From Pedobacter panaciterrae (GTDB taxonomy: Bacteria; Bacteroidota; Bacteroidia; Sphingobacteriales; Sphingobacteriaceae), in contig NZ_LGEL01000020.1 of assembly GCF_001636695.1 (NCBI RefSeq), positions 62,001-126,000 on the forward strand: DNA of 64,000 bases, in the 5' to 3' direction. A model generated the notes under the pieces. It searched no databases. It worked only from the letters and a program-made list of their open reading frames with translations, and was not told the DNA's origin. Of the stretch, positions 30,581 through 40,225 are shown piece after piece; the stretch's first letter is position 1, and the number at the start of each line of letters is the position of its first letter. The position numbers were made by a program, and so were the translations under genes.

Positions 30581-30610
30581 AAAAAAGCCTTAGATTTCTC
30601 TAAGGCTTTT
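30581..30610 (-). terminator. Terminator downstream of tRNA-Arg
   Basis: AAAGCCTTAGA and its complement TCTAAGGCTTT form an 11-bp stem with a 4-base loop. On the minus strand it is followed by a T-run, a few bases after the tRNA 3' end. Confidence 0.85.
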
Positions 30611-30615
30611 CTCTG

Positions 30616-30689
30616 TGCACTTGTAGGGATTCGAACCCCAAACCTTCTCATCCGTAGTGAGATGCTCTATCCAATTGAGCTACAAATGC
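30616..30689 (-). tRNA. tRNA-Arg(ACG)
   Basis: A complete cloverleaf reads on the minus strand. The acceptor arm is GCATTTG with CAAGTGC (one G-T pair), the D arm GCTC/GAGC, the anticodon stem TCTCA/TGAGA with loop CTACGGA (anticodon ACG), and the T arm has loop TTCGAAT. The discriminator is A and CCA is not encoded. The 3' end points toward the toxin-like fragment. Confidence 0.95.
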
Positions 30690-30800
30690 GTTTTTTATTA
30701 TAACTCCGTTTCGTTAACGGACTGCAAAAGTAATGCTTGAAATTCAAAATAGCAATATTTTTTAGAAAATTATTCCAGGCATTACTCTCACAGAACTGTA

Positions 30801-31265
30801 TTATGCTTCTACTGCTTTCTTAATTGCATCAAAATCAGGCATATTACCGGCGTCTTCCAAAACTTCTGCATGGATAATTTTTCCTTCTTCATCTACAACA
30901 AACGCTGCTCTTTTAGAAACTCCCTTTAAATTGAAGACAAAATCTTCATAAAATGCGCCATAAGACTGAGAGATCTCTTTATTAAAATCTGAAAGCAACG
31001 GAAATTGGTAAGCTTGATCTTCTTTGAATTTAGCCAAAGTAAAAGGAGAATCAACAGAAATACCAACAACTGCAGCATTCATTCCTTCATAATAACCAAA
31101 GCTATCTCTCATTGTACATAACTGAGCGGTACAAACACCTGTAAATGCCATCGGAAAAAAATGTACAACAACTTTTTTTCCTTTATAATCTGAAAGAGAT
31201 ACTTCCTTCAACTCAGAACTGAATAATTTAAAATCCGGGGCTTTATCGCCAACTTGTAATGCCAT
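30801..31265 (-). CDS. Thioredoxin-dependent peroxiredoxin (AhpC/TSA, AhpE-like)
   Basis: The protein has 154 residues from ATG 31265; the eight codons upstream in frame are not typical. It shows the peroxiredoxin fold with the peroxidatic site FPMAFTGVCTAQLC, the active Cys at 45 and a second Cys at 50, like the 1-Cys/AhpE-type redoxins. The Arg and Thr expected around the site are present (KRAAFVVDEEGK). It reduces hydrogen peroxide and organic peroxides in the cytoplasm. The gene stands about 110 bp from the tRNA and 93 bp from the RmlD-like gene. Confidence 0.9.
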   Translation of the reverse strand: MALQVGDKAPDFKLFSSELKEVSLSDYKGKKVVVHFFPMAFTGVCTAQLCTMRDSFGYYEGMNAAVVGISVDSPFTLAKFKEDQAYQFPLLSDFNKEISQSYGAFYEDFVFNLKGVSKRAAFVVDEEGKIIHAEVLEDAGNMPDFDAIKKAVEA

Positions 31266-31358
31266 AATATAATTAAGTTTATTGTTCAAATATAGATTTG
31301 TGTCCGACTTATTTCAAATCGAAAACCAAAAGATTAGAAGTCAATGACCACTTCACTC

Positions 31359-32261
31359 CTACTTTTTTAACTGCTGATCCAGAATTACCAAACCCTCCTC
31401 AAAACTATGTGGATTGTAGCCCAGATCACGAATACTCTTATCTAAGATAAATCCAGTTCTTACAGGCCTTTTTGCAGTTTGGTTCAGTGTTTCTGCACTG
31501 ATCTCATTAACCATGCTTTTGTCAAGCTTCCAATAATCCGCCACTCTTGCTACCAGCTCAGAAATGCTCATCATGTCCTTTCCTGAAGCATTATATATAC
31601 CTTGTGCATTCTTTTCAACCGCAAGTAGGCAACAATCAGCCAGATCTTCTGCAAGTGTAGGCATGCGCCACTGGTCGTTAACCACGTTTATTGGCGAGCC
31701 TTTTTCTAAAGCACCCTTTGCCCATAACACTATATTGCTACGACTCATATCACTAACTATACCATATACTAATATAGTACGCAAAATTGCCCACCTGCAA
31801 TCAGATGCTTCAACAAGCTGCTCTGCCTCAAGTTTTGTTTGTCCGTAATAGCTTAACGGGTTTGGCTCAGCATCTTCAGCATAAGGTCCGTTTGCTCCAT
31901 CAAAAATAAAATCGGTCGACAGATGCACCAGCTGGATGTCATGCTCTTCACAAACTGAGATCAATGTTTTTACTGATTCTACGTTTAACTGATAAGCAAG
32001 TTCCTTTTGGTCTTCGCAGGTATCAACGTTAGTCATGGCTGCAGTATGAATAATAGCATCAGGCTTATAATACCCAACCACTTCCTTTACATTCTGCGGA
32101 TCGACAATGTCCATTTTGGCATACGTATATCCATCTTTAACAGGAAAACGATCTGCCCCTTTTGATGTTGCAATTAACTTAAATTGCCTGGTAGCAGATA
32201 ACCGCTCTGTTATTTTCTGACCCAAAAGGCCATTGCTTCCTGTAACTAGTATGGTTTTCAT
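31359..32261 (-). CDS. RmlD-like dTDP-4-dehydrorhamnose reductase / SDR family protein
   Basis: The protein has 300 residues. It begins with the Rossmann motif TGSNGLLGQKI, followed by HTAAMTNVDTCED, the catalytic LSTDFIFDG region and YGQTKLEAE with the Y-x-x-x-K pair, as in RmlD and related extended SDRs. RmlD makes dTDP-L-rhamnose. No rmlA, rmlB or rmlC gene is adjacent, so a more general NAD(P)-dependent nucleotide-sugar role is possible. No gene symbol is given because substrate and pathway are not fixed by context. It is divergent from atpD. Confidence 0.82.
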   Translation of the reverse strand: MKTILVTGSNGLLGQKITERLSATRQFKLIATSKGADRFPVKDGYTYAKMDIVDPQNVKEVVGYYKPDAIIHTAAMTNVDTCEDQKELAYQLNVESVKTLISVCEEHDIQLVHLSTDFIFDGANGPYAEDAEPNPLSYYGQTKLEAEQLVEASDCRWAILRTILVYGIVSDMSRSNIVLWAKGALEKGSPINVVNDQWRMPTLAEDLADCCLLAVEKNAQGIYNASGKDMMSISELVARVADYWKLDKSMVNEISAETLNQTAKRPVRTGFILDKSIRDLGYNPHSFEEGLVILDQQLKK

Positions 32262-32422
32262 TATTGTTTATTTACAATTTTCAACAGCCGCTAATGCAGC
32301 AAAAATCACTATTTAATGCTTTAAAAGGCATAATTAATGCCTCAATATTACCCGCTAAAATATTGATTAAAAAACTGTGGAAAAACTTTTTATTTATATA
32401 TGTATTTCTTGTATAAAAATTT

Positions 32423-32430
32423 TAACTTTG
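32423..32430 (+). promoter_or_regulatory. Candidate Bacteroidota -7 element for atpD
   Basis: TAACTTTG fits the Bacteroidota -7 consensus TAnnTTTG exactly and lies 70 bp before the atpD start in an AT-rich region. I see no good -33 TTTG at the expected distance, so the call is tentative. Confidence 0.5.
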
Positions 32431-32482
32431 CAAACCGAATTGTAGGCCCATAAAACAGCCTTTAACAAATTGATATTTATAA

Positions 32483-34003
<1,521 letters not shown>

Positions 34004-34015
34004 TACATAGTAGTT

Positions 34016-34053
34016 AGTACTTAGTTATAGATCGTATCTCTAAACTAAGTACT
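34016..34053 (+). other. Stem-loop in the atpD-atpC intergenic region
   Basis: AGTACTTAGTT (34016-34026) and AACTAAGTACT (34043-34053) are perfect 11-base inverted repeats with a 16-base loop. They sit in a 104-bp spacer full of TAGTA/CTAGTA-like short reiterations. The structure might affect the stoichiometry of the two subunits or mRNA stability; no T-run follows, so it is not a terminator. Confidence 0.55.
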
Positions 34054-34107
34054 GACTCAATAAATAAAGTAACATAGTCTAAATACTAGCTACTAAATAC
34101 TAACAAA

Positions 34108-34350
34108 ATGACTTTAGAAATATTAACCCCAGATAAGAAAGTTTTTGAAGGTGACGTAACAGCAGTTACTGTTCCTGGTACCATGGGATCTTTTCAGATA
34201 CTACATGACCATGCACCTATTATTTCAACTTTAGAAGATGGACCTGTAATTATTAAAAGCAAAGCTGGCGATCAGACCTTTACTATTAAAGGTGGTGTAG
34301 TTGAAGTTTTAAAAAACAAAATTATTGTGCTAGCCGAAGGGGTTGCTTAA
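34108..34350 (+). CDS. atpC: F1F0 ATP synthase subunit epsilon
   Basis: The protein has 80 residues and covers only the N-terminal beta-sandwich of epsilon (LEILTPDKKVFEGDVTAVTVPG, GSFQILHDHAPIISTLEDG). The C-terminal helical hairpin that inhibits ATP hydrolysis in E. coli is absent, as in many Bacteroidota. It belongs to the central stalk of F1. It is co-transcribed with atpD and ends at the terminator at 34372. Confidence 0.95.
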   Translation: MTLEILTPDKKVFEGDVTAVTVPGTMGSFQILHDHAPIISTLEDGPVIIKSKAGDQTFTIKGGVVEVLKNKIIVLAEGVA

Positions 34351-34371
34351 TATTTAATCATACAATATTCT

Positions 34372-34409
34372 AAAAGCCCTTTGAAATTTTCAAAGGGCTT
34401 TTTTTTTTA
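34372..34409 (+). terminator. Terminator after atpC
   Basis: AAGCCCTTTGAAA and TTCAAAGGGCTT form a stem of about 12 bp with a tiny loop, followed by ten T. It ends the atpDC transcript. Confidence 0.92.
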
Positions 34410-34429
34410 TTTATACTTTCGTTATGATT

Positions 34430-34650
34430 TCTGCTTTCGTCATCATTATGCTTTCGTCATCATTATGCTTTCGTCATCATTATGCTTTCGTCATCTCGAC
34501 GATAGGAGAGATCTCTTGATCATGAAGCAAATTGGTATAACCAAGAGATCTCTCCTATCGTCGAGATGACGAAAGCATAATGATGACGAAAGCATAATCA
34601 TAACAAAAGCATAGTGATAGCGAAAGCATAGTGATGACGAAAGCAGAAAT
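34430..34650. repeat. Long palindromic repeat, copy 1, with reiterated arms
   Basis: The arms at 34462-34518 and 34542-34598 are perfect 57-base inverted repeats around a 23-base loop. The inner part (TCATCTCGACGATAGGAGAG then ATCTCTTG) is the dispersed core shared with 47104-47197 and 49992-50069. Outside it, a 17-bp unit (ATTATGCTTTCGTCATC) is reiterated about four times on the left, and its complement about four times on the right, with increasing divergence away from the centre. Apparent ORFs through here are by-products of the repeat. Confidence 0.9.
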
Positions 34651-34970
34651 CATGACGATTATGCAGTGGAAAACACCTTCAGAAAAAATCAATATTTCAA
34701 CCAACTTTTTCAACGTTTTCCACATTTTAAGAAGAAAAAGCACAATTTTATAATGCTAGCATAACACCTATACCGAATACCGATTTCATATTTGGTATAG
34801 CGACCACCACGTTAAGATATGAAAATGACTAATAATTAAGAATATAATTCTTAATTATTAAAAAATAAAAGAATTATATTTTTTTTCATTTATTTTCATT
34901 AGGCTATTGATAGTTTAAATACCAAGAGCTAAATTGGATTCTATAAAACAACAACAAATTAAACAACGAT
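34651..34970. promoter_or_regulatory. ilv upstream region with two palindromes
   Basis: There is no gene. An imperfect palindrome (CTATACCGAATA ... TATTTGGTATAG) spans 34768-34800. A perfect AT-rich palindrome with 14-base arms (TAATAATTAAGAAT / ATTCTTAATTATTA, 3-base centre) spans 34830-34860. Either may be an operator or an upstream terminator. A weak -7-like TAGTTTAA is at 34911. The leader ORF starts at 34971. Confidence 0.45.
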
Positions 34971-35054
34971 ATGAACCTTTCAGTCAACGTCTTATTTACT
35001 GTCATTGTTAATGTAATTCTCCTACTGATTATTCAGAAGGACAAGGCGCTATAA
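34971..35054 (+). CDS. Branched-chain amino-acid leader peptide (27 aa)
   Basis: ATG to TAA gives 27 codons: 5 Val, 6 Leu and 4 Ile, so 15 of 27 residues are branched-chain. Residues 11-21 read VIVNVILLLII, ten of eleven being Ile, Leu or Val, and the Leu codons there are CTC, CTA and CTG rather than the TTA favoured nearby. The last codons (AAG GCG CTA) overlap a sequence that can pair with the 5' arm of the terminator at 35084. The ORF lies 96 bp upstream of ilvE. By analogy with the ilv leader peptides of enterobacteria, its translation should sense charged tRNA-Ile, -Val and -Leu. The product itself probably has no function. Confidence 0.85.
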   Translation: MNLSVNVLFTVIVNVILLLIIQKDKAL

Positions 35055-35109
35055 AGGAATATTTAATACTTAAAATATACTAGAGCGCCACCACAAGTGG
35101 CGCTTTTTT
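35045..35109 (+). promoter_or_regulatory. Transcription attenuator of the ilv-leu operon
   Basis: The terminator stem is AGCGCCAC (35084-35091) with GTGGCGCT (35097-35104), loop CACAA, then a run of six T (35104-35109). The alternative antiterminator pairs GGCGCT (35045-35050), inside the last codons of the leader ORF, with AGCGCC (35084-35089). A ribosome stalled on the Ile/Val/Leu run (35001-35033) leaves GGCGCT free, the antiterminator forms and transcription continues. A ribosome that reaches the stop at 35052 covers it, and the terminator forms. The pairings are read from the sequence; the regulation is inferred. Confidence 0.82.
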
Positions 35110-35149
35110 AATGAAACATCTAAAATACAAAAAACATACCTGACAAAAA

Positions 35150-36040
35150 ATGCAATATTTCAATTCAAATACCATACTTTACTTAAATGGGCGGTTCGAA
35201 AAAGCGGCCGATACAAACGCCGATTTGTATGGTCAGTCGTTACATTACGGCTATGCAGTTTTTGAAGGGATAAGGGCCTATTCCACCCACAATGGAACCC
35301 GTGTTTTTAAAGCAAGAGAACATTTCGAAAGATTAAAACGATCTGCAGAATTAGTTCATATTCCGTTTACATGGGACATTAACAAATTAATAAAACAAAC
35401 CTACAGGTTATTAGAGATCAACAATTTAAAGGACGCATATATTCGTCCTTTAATATACTGTCCACCGGCAATGTCATTGGTTGCAGCAAAAGAAGCTTCA
35501 ATCATGATCTGCGTGTGGGACTGGGACGCATATCTAGGCCATAAATTGCTTAAAGTTTCAATATCAAGTTTTGAGCGCCCAAACCCTAAGTCCACTCCTA
35601 TTGAGGCTAAGGTTAGCGGCAACTACGTTAACTCAATACTGGCCACTACAGAGGCTAAGCGCAAAGGATTTGATGAGGCATTGTTACTTGATATGTATGG
35701 CAACATCGCCGAAGCTCCGGGTGCAAATATTTTTATCGAAAAAAATGGGAAGTTATACACCCCTCCTCTTGGAAATATTTTACCAGGTATTACCCGTGCA
35801 ACGGTAATAGAGCTATGCCATATTCTAGATATAGAAATCATTGAGAAACATTTATCAGTAAAAGATCTGAAACATGCCGACAGTGCATTTTTCTGTGGCA
35901 CAGCTACTGAGATTGCAGGAATAGGATCGGTTGATGAATATACATTCCCTTTAAAATGGACAGAGAGTGTTGGCGCAACAATACAACGCACCTATAAATG
36001 TCTGGTATTAGAAAAACAGAACTACGAAGTAATCATATAA
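35150..36040 (+). CDS. ilvE: Branched-chain amino-acid aminotransferase
   Basis: The protein has 296 residues of fold-type IV PLP transaminase. SLHYGYAVFEGIRAY, KAREHFERLKRSAELV, the PLP-Lys region IEAKVSGNYVNSI (Lys near 153) and EAPGANIFIEKNGKLYTPPL are diagnostic for IlvE. It carries out the last step of Ile, Leu and Val synthesis by transferring the amino group from glutamate. It is the first structural gene behind the attenuator and leads the whole cluster; ilvD starts 50 bp downstream. Confidence 0.95.
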   Translation: MQYFNSNTILYLNGRFEKAADTNADLYGQSLHYGYAVFEGIRAYSTHNGTRVFKAREHFERLKRSAELVHIPFTWDINKLIKQTYRLLEINNLKDAYIRPLIYCPPAMSLVAAKEASIMICVWDWDAYLGHKLLKVSISSFERPNPKSTPIEAKVSGNYVNSILATTEAKRKGFDEALLLDMYGNIAEAPGANIFIEKNGKLYTPPLGNILPGITRATVIELCHILDIEIIEKHLSVKDLKHADSAFFCGTATEIAGIGSVDEYTFPLKWTESVGATIQRTYKCLVLEKQNYEVII

Positions 36041-36090
36041 CTACTACATAATATAATAAGTAAATAACAAAAAAGACCTAACCACATAAT

Positions 36091-37788
36091 ATGTCACAAA
36101 CACCAGAAATCAATCGCTACAGTAAAACATTTACACAAGACCCAACACAACCGGCTGCACAGGCAATGTTGTACGGAATTGGTTTAACTAAAGCAGATAT
36201 GGATAAAGCTCAGGTTGGTATTGCCAGCATGGGATATGATGGAAACACCTGCAACATGCATTTAAATGATTTAGCCAAAATTGTTAAAGATGGTGTATGG
36301 AAAAATGACATGGTCGGTTTAACATTCAGCACTATTGGTGTTAGTGATGGTATGTCTAACGGAACAGATGGGATGCGTTATTCTTTAGTTTCGAGAGACG
36401 TTATTGCAGATTCAATTGAAACCATTTGTGGTGGACAATACTACGATGGATTAATAACCATACCTGGCTGCGATAAAAATATGCCAGGATCTATCATGGC
36501 AATGGGCCGTTTAAATCGCCCTTCTATCATGGTTTACGGTGGAAGTATCCACTCTGGAAACTACCAGGGAAAAGCATTAAATATTGTTTCAGCTTTTGAA
36601 GCATTGGGACAAAAACTTGCAGGTAACTTAGCTGAAGAAGATTTCCAGGGTGTAATCAAAAATGCTTGTCCTGGTGCAGGTGCATGTGGTGGTATGTATA
36701 CCGCTAACACTATGGCCTCTGCTATCGAAGCTTTGGGGATGAGTTTACCTTACAGCTCTTCTTACCCTGCATTAAGTGAAGAAAAAAGAAACGAATGTTT
36801 AGAAGCTGGTAAAGCCATCAGAGTTTTGTTGGAAAGAAACATCCTTCCTTCAGATATCATGACAGATAGAGCATTCCACAATGCAATTGTAACTGTAATG
36901 GTTTTAGGTGGTTCCACAAATGCGGTATTGCACTTAATTGCAATGGCTAAATCTGTAGGCTTAAACTTACAACTTAGCGATTTCCAAAAAATCAGCGACA
37001 GCACTCCTGTACTTGGCGATTTAAAACCAAGCGGAACTTACCTGATGGAAGATCTGCATGAAATTGGCGGTGTACCTGCTGTTTTAAAGTATCTTATAAA
37101 AGTTGGTTTAGTACATGGTGATTGTATTACTGTTACAGGCAAAACGTTAGCAGAGAATGTTGCTGATGCAGTAGATCTTGACTTTGATAAACAAAAAATC
37201 ATATTCCCGGTAACTGAACCGATTAAAGAAACCGGACACTTACAAATGCTTTACGGTAACCTTGCAACTAAAGGTGCTGTAGCTAAGATCAGTGGTAAAG
37301 AAGGTGAAAAATTTGTAGGGCCTGCCCGCGTATTTGACGGAGAGCAAAAACTAATTGCAGGAATTCAAAGTGGCAAAGTAAAAAGCGGAGACGTAGTAGT
37401 AATCAGACAGGTTGGGCCTAAAGGAGCTCCGGGTATGCCTGAAATGCTAAAACCAACTTCGGTTATTATAGGAGCCGGATTAGGCAAAACGGTTGCGCTA
37501 ATTACAGATGGTCGTTTCTCTGGTGGTACTCATGGTTTCGTAGTAGGCCACATTACACCAGAAGCCTGGGATGGCGGAAACATCGCTTTAGTTCACGATG
37601 ATGACATCATCACTATTGATGCGGTAAACAACTCAATTGATGTTCATTTAACTGAAGAGCAACTAGCAACCCGTCGTGCGCTTTGGACACAGTTACCACC
37701 ACCCGTCACAAAAGGAGTACTCTATAAATACCTTAAACAAGTAAGTAACGCCAGCGAAGGCTGTGTTACTGATGCTTACACTGACTAA
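36091..37788 (+). CDS. ilvD: Dihydroxy-acid dehydratase
   Basis: The protein has 565 residues, the normal length. IlvD/Edd hallmarks are the Fe-S ligand regions [18 protein letters not shown] and [14 protein letters not shown], plus [19 protein letters not shown] near the C-terminus. It dehydrates 2,3-dihydroxy-isovalerate and -methylvalerate to the 2-oxo acids, in the cytoplasm. It is the second gene of the ilv-leu operon; ilvB follows by 34 bp. Confidence 0.97.
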   Translation: MSQTPEINRYSKTFTQDPTQPAAQAMLYGIGLTKADMDKAQVGIASMGYDGNTCNMHLNDLAKIVKDGVWKNDMVGLTFSTIGVSDGMSNGTDGMRYSLVSRDVIADSIETICGGQYYDGLITIPGCDKNMPGSIMAMGRLNRPSIMVYGGSIHSGNYQGKALNIVSAFEALGQKLAGNLAEEDFQGVIKNACPGAGACGGMYTANTMASAIEALGMSLPYSSSYPALSEEKRNECLEAGKAIRVLLERNILPSDIMTDRAFHNAIVTVMVLGGSTNAVLHLIAMAKSVGLNLQLSDFQKISDSTPVLGDLKPSGTYLMEDLHEIGGVPAVLKYLIKVGLVHGDCITVTGKTLAENVADAVDLDFDKQKIIFPVTEPIKETGHLQMLYGNLATKGAVAKISGKEGEKFVGPARVFDGEQKLIAGIQSGKVKSGDVVVIRQVGPKGAPGMPEMLKPTSVIIGAGLGKTVALITDGRFSGGTHGFVVGHITPEAWDGGNIALVHDDDIITIDAVNNSIDVHLTEEQLATRRALWTQLPPPVTKGVLYKYLKQVSNASEGCVTDAYTD

Positions 37789-37822
37789 TTAATTAGAAAA
37801 CCCTATACCTAAATATACAATA

Positions 37823-39562
37823 ATGGATACAGCACACGAGGAAACAACAACCTTAACAGAACCTAAGAAAACAACAACTGTTTCAGGCTCTGTAGCTTTA
37901 TTGGAAGGATTAATAGCTGAGGGTACCGATACCATTTTTGGTTACCCGGGCGGCGCTATCATGCCAATCTATGATGCGCTATACGATTACAAAGAGAAAT
38001 TACAACATATTTTAGTACGCCATGAACAAGGCGGCACACATGCCGGACAAGGTTATGCACGTACTTCAGGCAAGGTCGGTGTTGTTTTTGCAACCAGTGG
38101 TCCTGGTGCAACCAACCTGGTAACAGGCTTGGCCGACGCACAGATCGACAGTACTCCTATGGTTTGCATCACCGGTCAGGTTTTTGCACATCTTTTAGGA
38201 ACAGATGCTTTCCAGGAAACCGATGTAATTAACATTACCACTCCGGTTACAAAATGGAATTACCAGGTAACTGATGCCAATGAAATCCCTGCTGTCCTTG
38301 CAAAAGCATTTTACATTGCACGCAGTGGAAGACCAGGTCCGGTTTTAATTGACATCACTAAAAACGCACAGTTACAGATGTTCGAATACGAAGGATATAC
38401 TCCTTGCGAACATATCCGTAGCTACCGTCCTAAACCTTTGATCAGAAAAGAATATATAGAACAGGCTGCAGCGTTAATCAACGGTGCAAAAAAACCTTTC
38501 ATTTTATTCGGACAAGGCGTTTTGTTAGGTAGTGCAGAGCAGGAATTTAAAGCTTTTGTAGAGAAAAGTGGAATTCCGGCTGCATGGACAATATTAGGCG
38601 CTGGCGCTATCCCTACAGATCATCCTTTAAACGTTGGTATGCTTGGTATGCATGGTAACTATGGTCCTAACGTACAAACCAATTCTTGCGATGTTTTAAT
38701 TGCTATCGGAATGCGTTTTGATGATCGTGTTACCGGCCGCTTAGATAAATACGCAAAACAGGCAAAGGTTATCCACTTGGATATCGACCCTGCCGAAATT
38801 GATAAAAACGTAAAAGCTGATGTTCCGGTTTGGGGCGATTGTAAAGAAACTTTACCGCTGTTAACTGCTTTGGTAGATCAGAAAGCGCATACTGAATGGG
38901 TTAATGAATTCAGAGCTTTTGATAAAACTGAACTAGAAACTGTAATCCATCCAGAATTAAACCCTGAAAGTGGTGAGCTTACCATGGGCGAGGTAATCAA
39001 TAAATTAAATGAGTTAACCAAAGGTGATGCAGTTATTGTTACCGATGTTGGTCAGCATCAAATGGTTGCCTGCCGTTATGCTAAGTTCAACCAAACCAGA
39101 AGCAATGTTACCAGCGGTGGCCTAGGCACAATGGGCTTTGGTTTACCTGCTGCAATTGGTGCTAAATTTGGCGCCCCTGAACGTACAGTAGTTGCCATTA
39201 TAGGTGATGGTGGTTTTCAGATGACTTGCCAGGAATTAGGAACCATAATGCAAAGCGGTGTTGATGTTAAAATCATGATTTTGAACAACAGATTCTTAGG
39301 AATGGTTCGTCAGTGGCAGCAATTATTCCACGAAAAACGTTATTCATTTGTGGATATTACAAGCCCTGATTTTGTAAAACTTGCTGATTCATACTACATC
39401 GCAGGTAAAAAAGTTTCGGAGCGCGAAGACCTTGTTGCAGCATTAGAAGAAATGTTGAACCACAAAGGTTCATACCTTTTAGAAGTAATGGTTGCCAAAG
39501 AACACAATGTGTTCCCTATGGTACCACAAGGTAGCAGCGTAAGTGAAATCAGACTTAAATAA
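37823..39562 (+). CDS. ilvB: Acetolactate synthase large subunit
   Basis: The protein has 579 residues with the three ThDP-enzyme domains. IFGYPGGAIMPIYDAL and RHEQGGTHAGQGYAR (with the cofactor-activating Glu) form the N-terminal domain, the FAD-type middle domain follows, and IIGDGGFQMTCQELGTIMQ (GDG ... motif binding ThDP/Mg) lies in the C-terminal domain. It condenses two pyruvates, or pyruvate and 2-oxobutyrate, as the committed step. The small subunit gene starts 9 bp downstream. Confidence 0.97.
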   Translation: MDTAHEETTTLTEPKKTTTVSGSVALLEGLIAEGTDTIFGYPGGAIMPIYDALYDYKEKLQHILVRHEQGGTHAGQGYARTSGKVGVVFATSGPGATNLVTGLADAQIDSTPMVCITGQVFAHLLGTDAFQETDVINITTPVTKWNYQVTDANEIPAVLAKAFYIARSGRPGPVLIDITKNAQLQMFEYEGYTPCEHIRSYRPKPLIRKEYIEQAAALINGAKKPFILFGQGVLLGSAEQEFKAFVEKSGIPAAWTILGAGAIPTDHPLNVGMLGMHGNYGPNVQTNSCDVLIAIGMRFDDRVTGRLDKYAKQAKVIHLDIDPAEIDKNVKADVPVWGDCKETLPLLTALVDQKAHTEWVNEFRAFDKTELETVIHPELNPESGELTMGEVINKLNELTKGDAVIVTDVGQHQMVACRYAKFNQTRSNVTSGGLGTMGFGLPAAIGAKFGAPERTVVAIIGDGGFQMTCQELGTIMQSGVDVKIMILNNRFLGMVRQWQQLFHEKRYSFVDITSPDFVKLADSYYIAGKKVSEREDLVAALEEMLNHKGSYLLEVMVAKEHNVFPMVPQGSSVSEIRLK

Positions 39563-39571
39563 TTAAAGATC

Positions 39572-40189
39572 ATGAGCAATTCCAACGAAATAGAAATAAC
39601 CGGAAAACAGGAATTTACGATTACTGTATATACCGAAAATAGAATCGGCATACTTAACCGTATAGCCATTATCTTCTCCAGAAGAAAGATTAATATTGAA
39701 AGTTTAAACACCTCTCCTTCTGAAATTGAACACATTCATCGTTTCAATATCCTGATTCATGAAACTGAAGAGGTAGTTCGTAAACTTGCCCGTCAGATAG
39801 AAAAGCAGGTAGAGGTATTGAAAGTATATTACAATACTAACGAAGACATCATCTGGCAGGAAATGGCGCTATACAAAGTGCCTACTGATACGATTGCTGA
39901 AAAAGTATCGGTTGAGCGTTTACTTCGTGAAAATGGTGCAAGAGCAGTAGTGATCCGTAAAGATTATACGGTTTTTGAAACCACAGGGCACAGAGAAGAA
40001 ACCGATAAACTGATCGAGGTTTTACAGCCTTACGGATTAATTGAGTTTGTAAGAAGTGCAAGGGTAGCCATTATTAAAGATAGCGAAGGTTTTAACCGCA
40101 AGCTTAGAGAATTTGAGCGAAGAGAACCAGGTGAGGAAGTGATTGAAAATGAATTCCTTGATAAAGAGAAGAATGTATTTAGCATGTAA
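39572..40189 (+). CDS. ilvN: Acetolactate synthase small (regulatory) subunit
   Basis: The protein has 205 residues: an N-terminal ACT domain (FTITVYTENRIGILNRIAIIFSRRKIN in two parts, residues about 14-45) and a C-terminal ALS_ss_C-like domain. It activates the large subunit and gives feedback inhibition by valine. The 205 residues exceed the ~160 of the commonest IlvH, with an extended charged tail (LREFERREPGEEVIENEF) that many Bacteroidota members share. It is directly coupled to ilvB. Confidence 0.93.
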   Translation: MSNSNEIEITGKQEFTITVYTENRIGILNRIAIIFSRRKINIESLNTSPSEIEHIHRFNILIHETEEVVRKLARQIEKQVEVLKVYYNTNEDIIWQEMALYKVPTDTIAEKVSVERLLRENGARAVVIRKDYTVFETTGHREETDKLIEVLQPYGLIEFVRSARVAIIKDSEGFNRKLREFERREPGEEVIENEFLDKEKNVFSM

Positions 40190-40225
40190 TTCGTTGCAAA
40201 ACGGATAAGCATTACAGAACAATAA

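Noticed and set aside
26616-30615. Integration island with attL/attR at the tRNA-Arg 3' end
   Set aside because: I looked for a second copy of the tRNA 3' end (TTCGAATCCCTACAAGTGC) on the toxin-fragment side by eye and found none. No integrase gene is present in the interval.
34655-34725. DnaA-box-like words (TTTTCCACA) near 34.7 kb as part of an origin
   Set aside because: Only one or two degenerate matches, no cluster, and no dnaA/dnaN neighbourhood.
34381-34743. Small ORFs on both strands through the palindromic repeat near 34.5 kb
   Set aside because: Their translations are products of the repeated units and have no independent coding signal.
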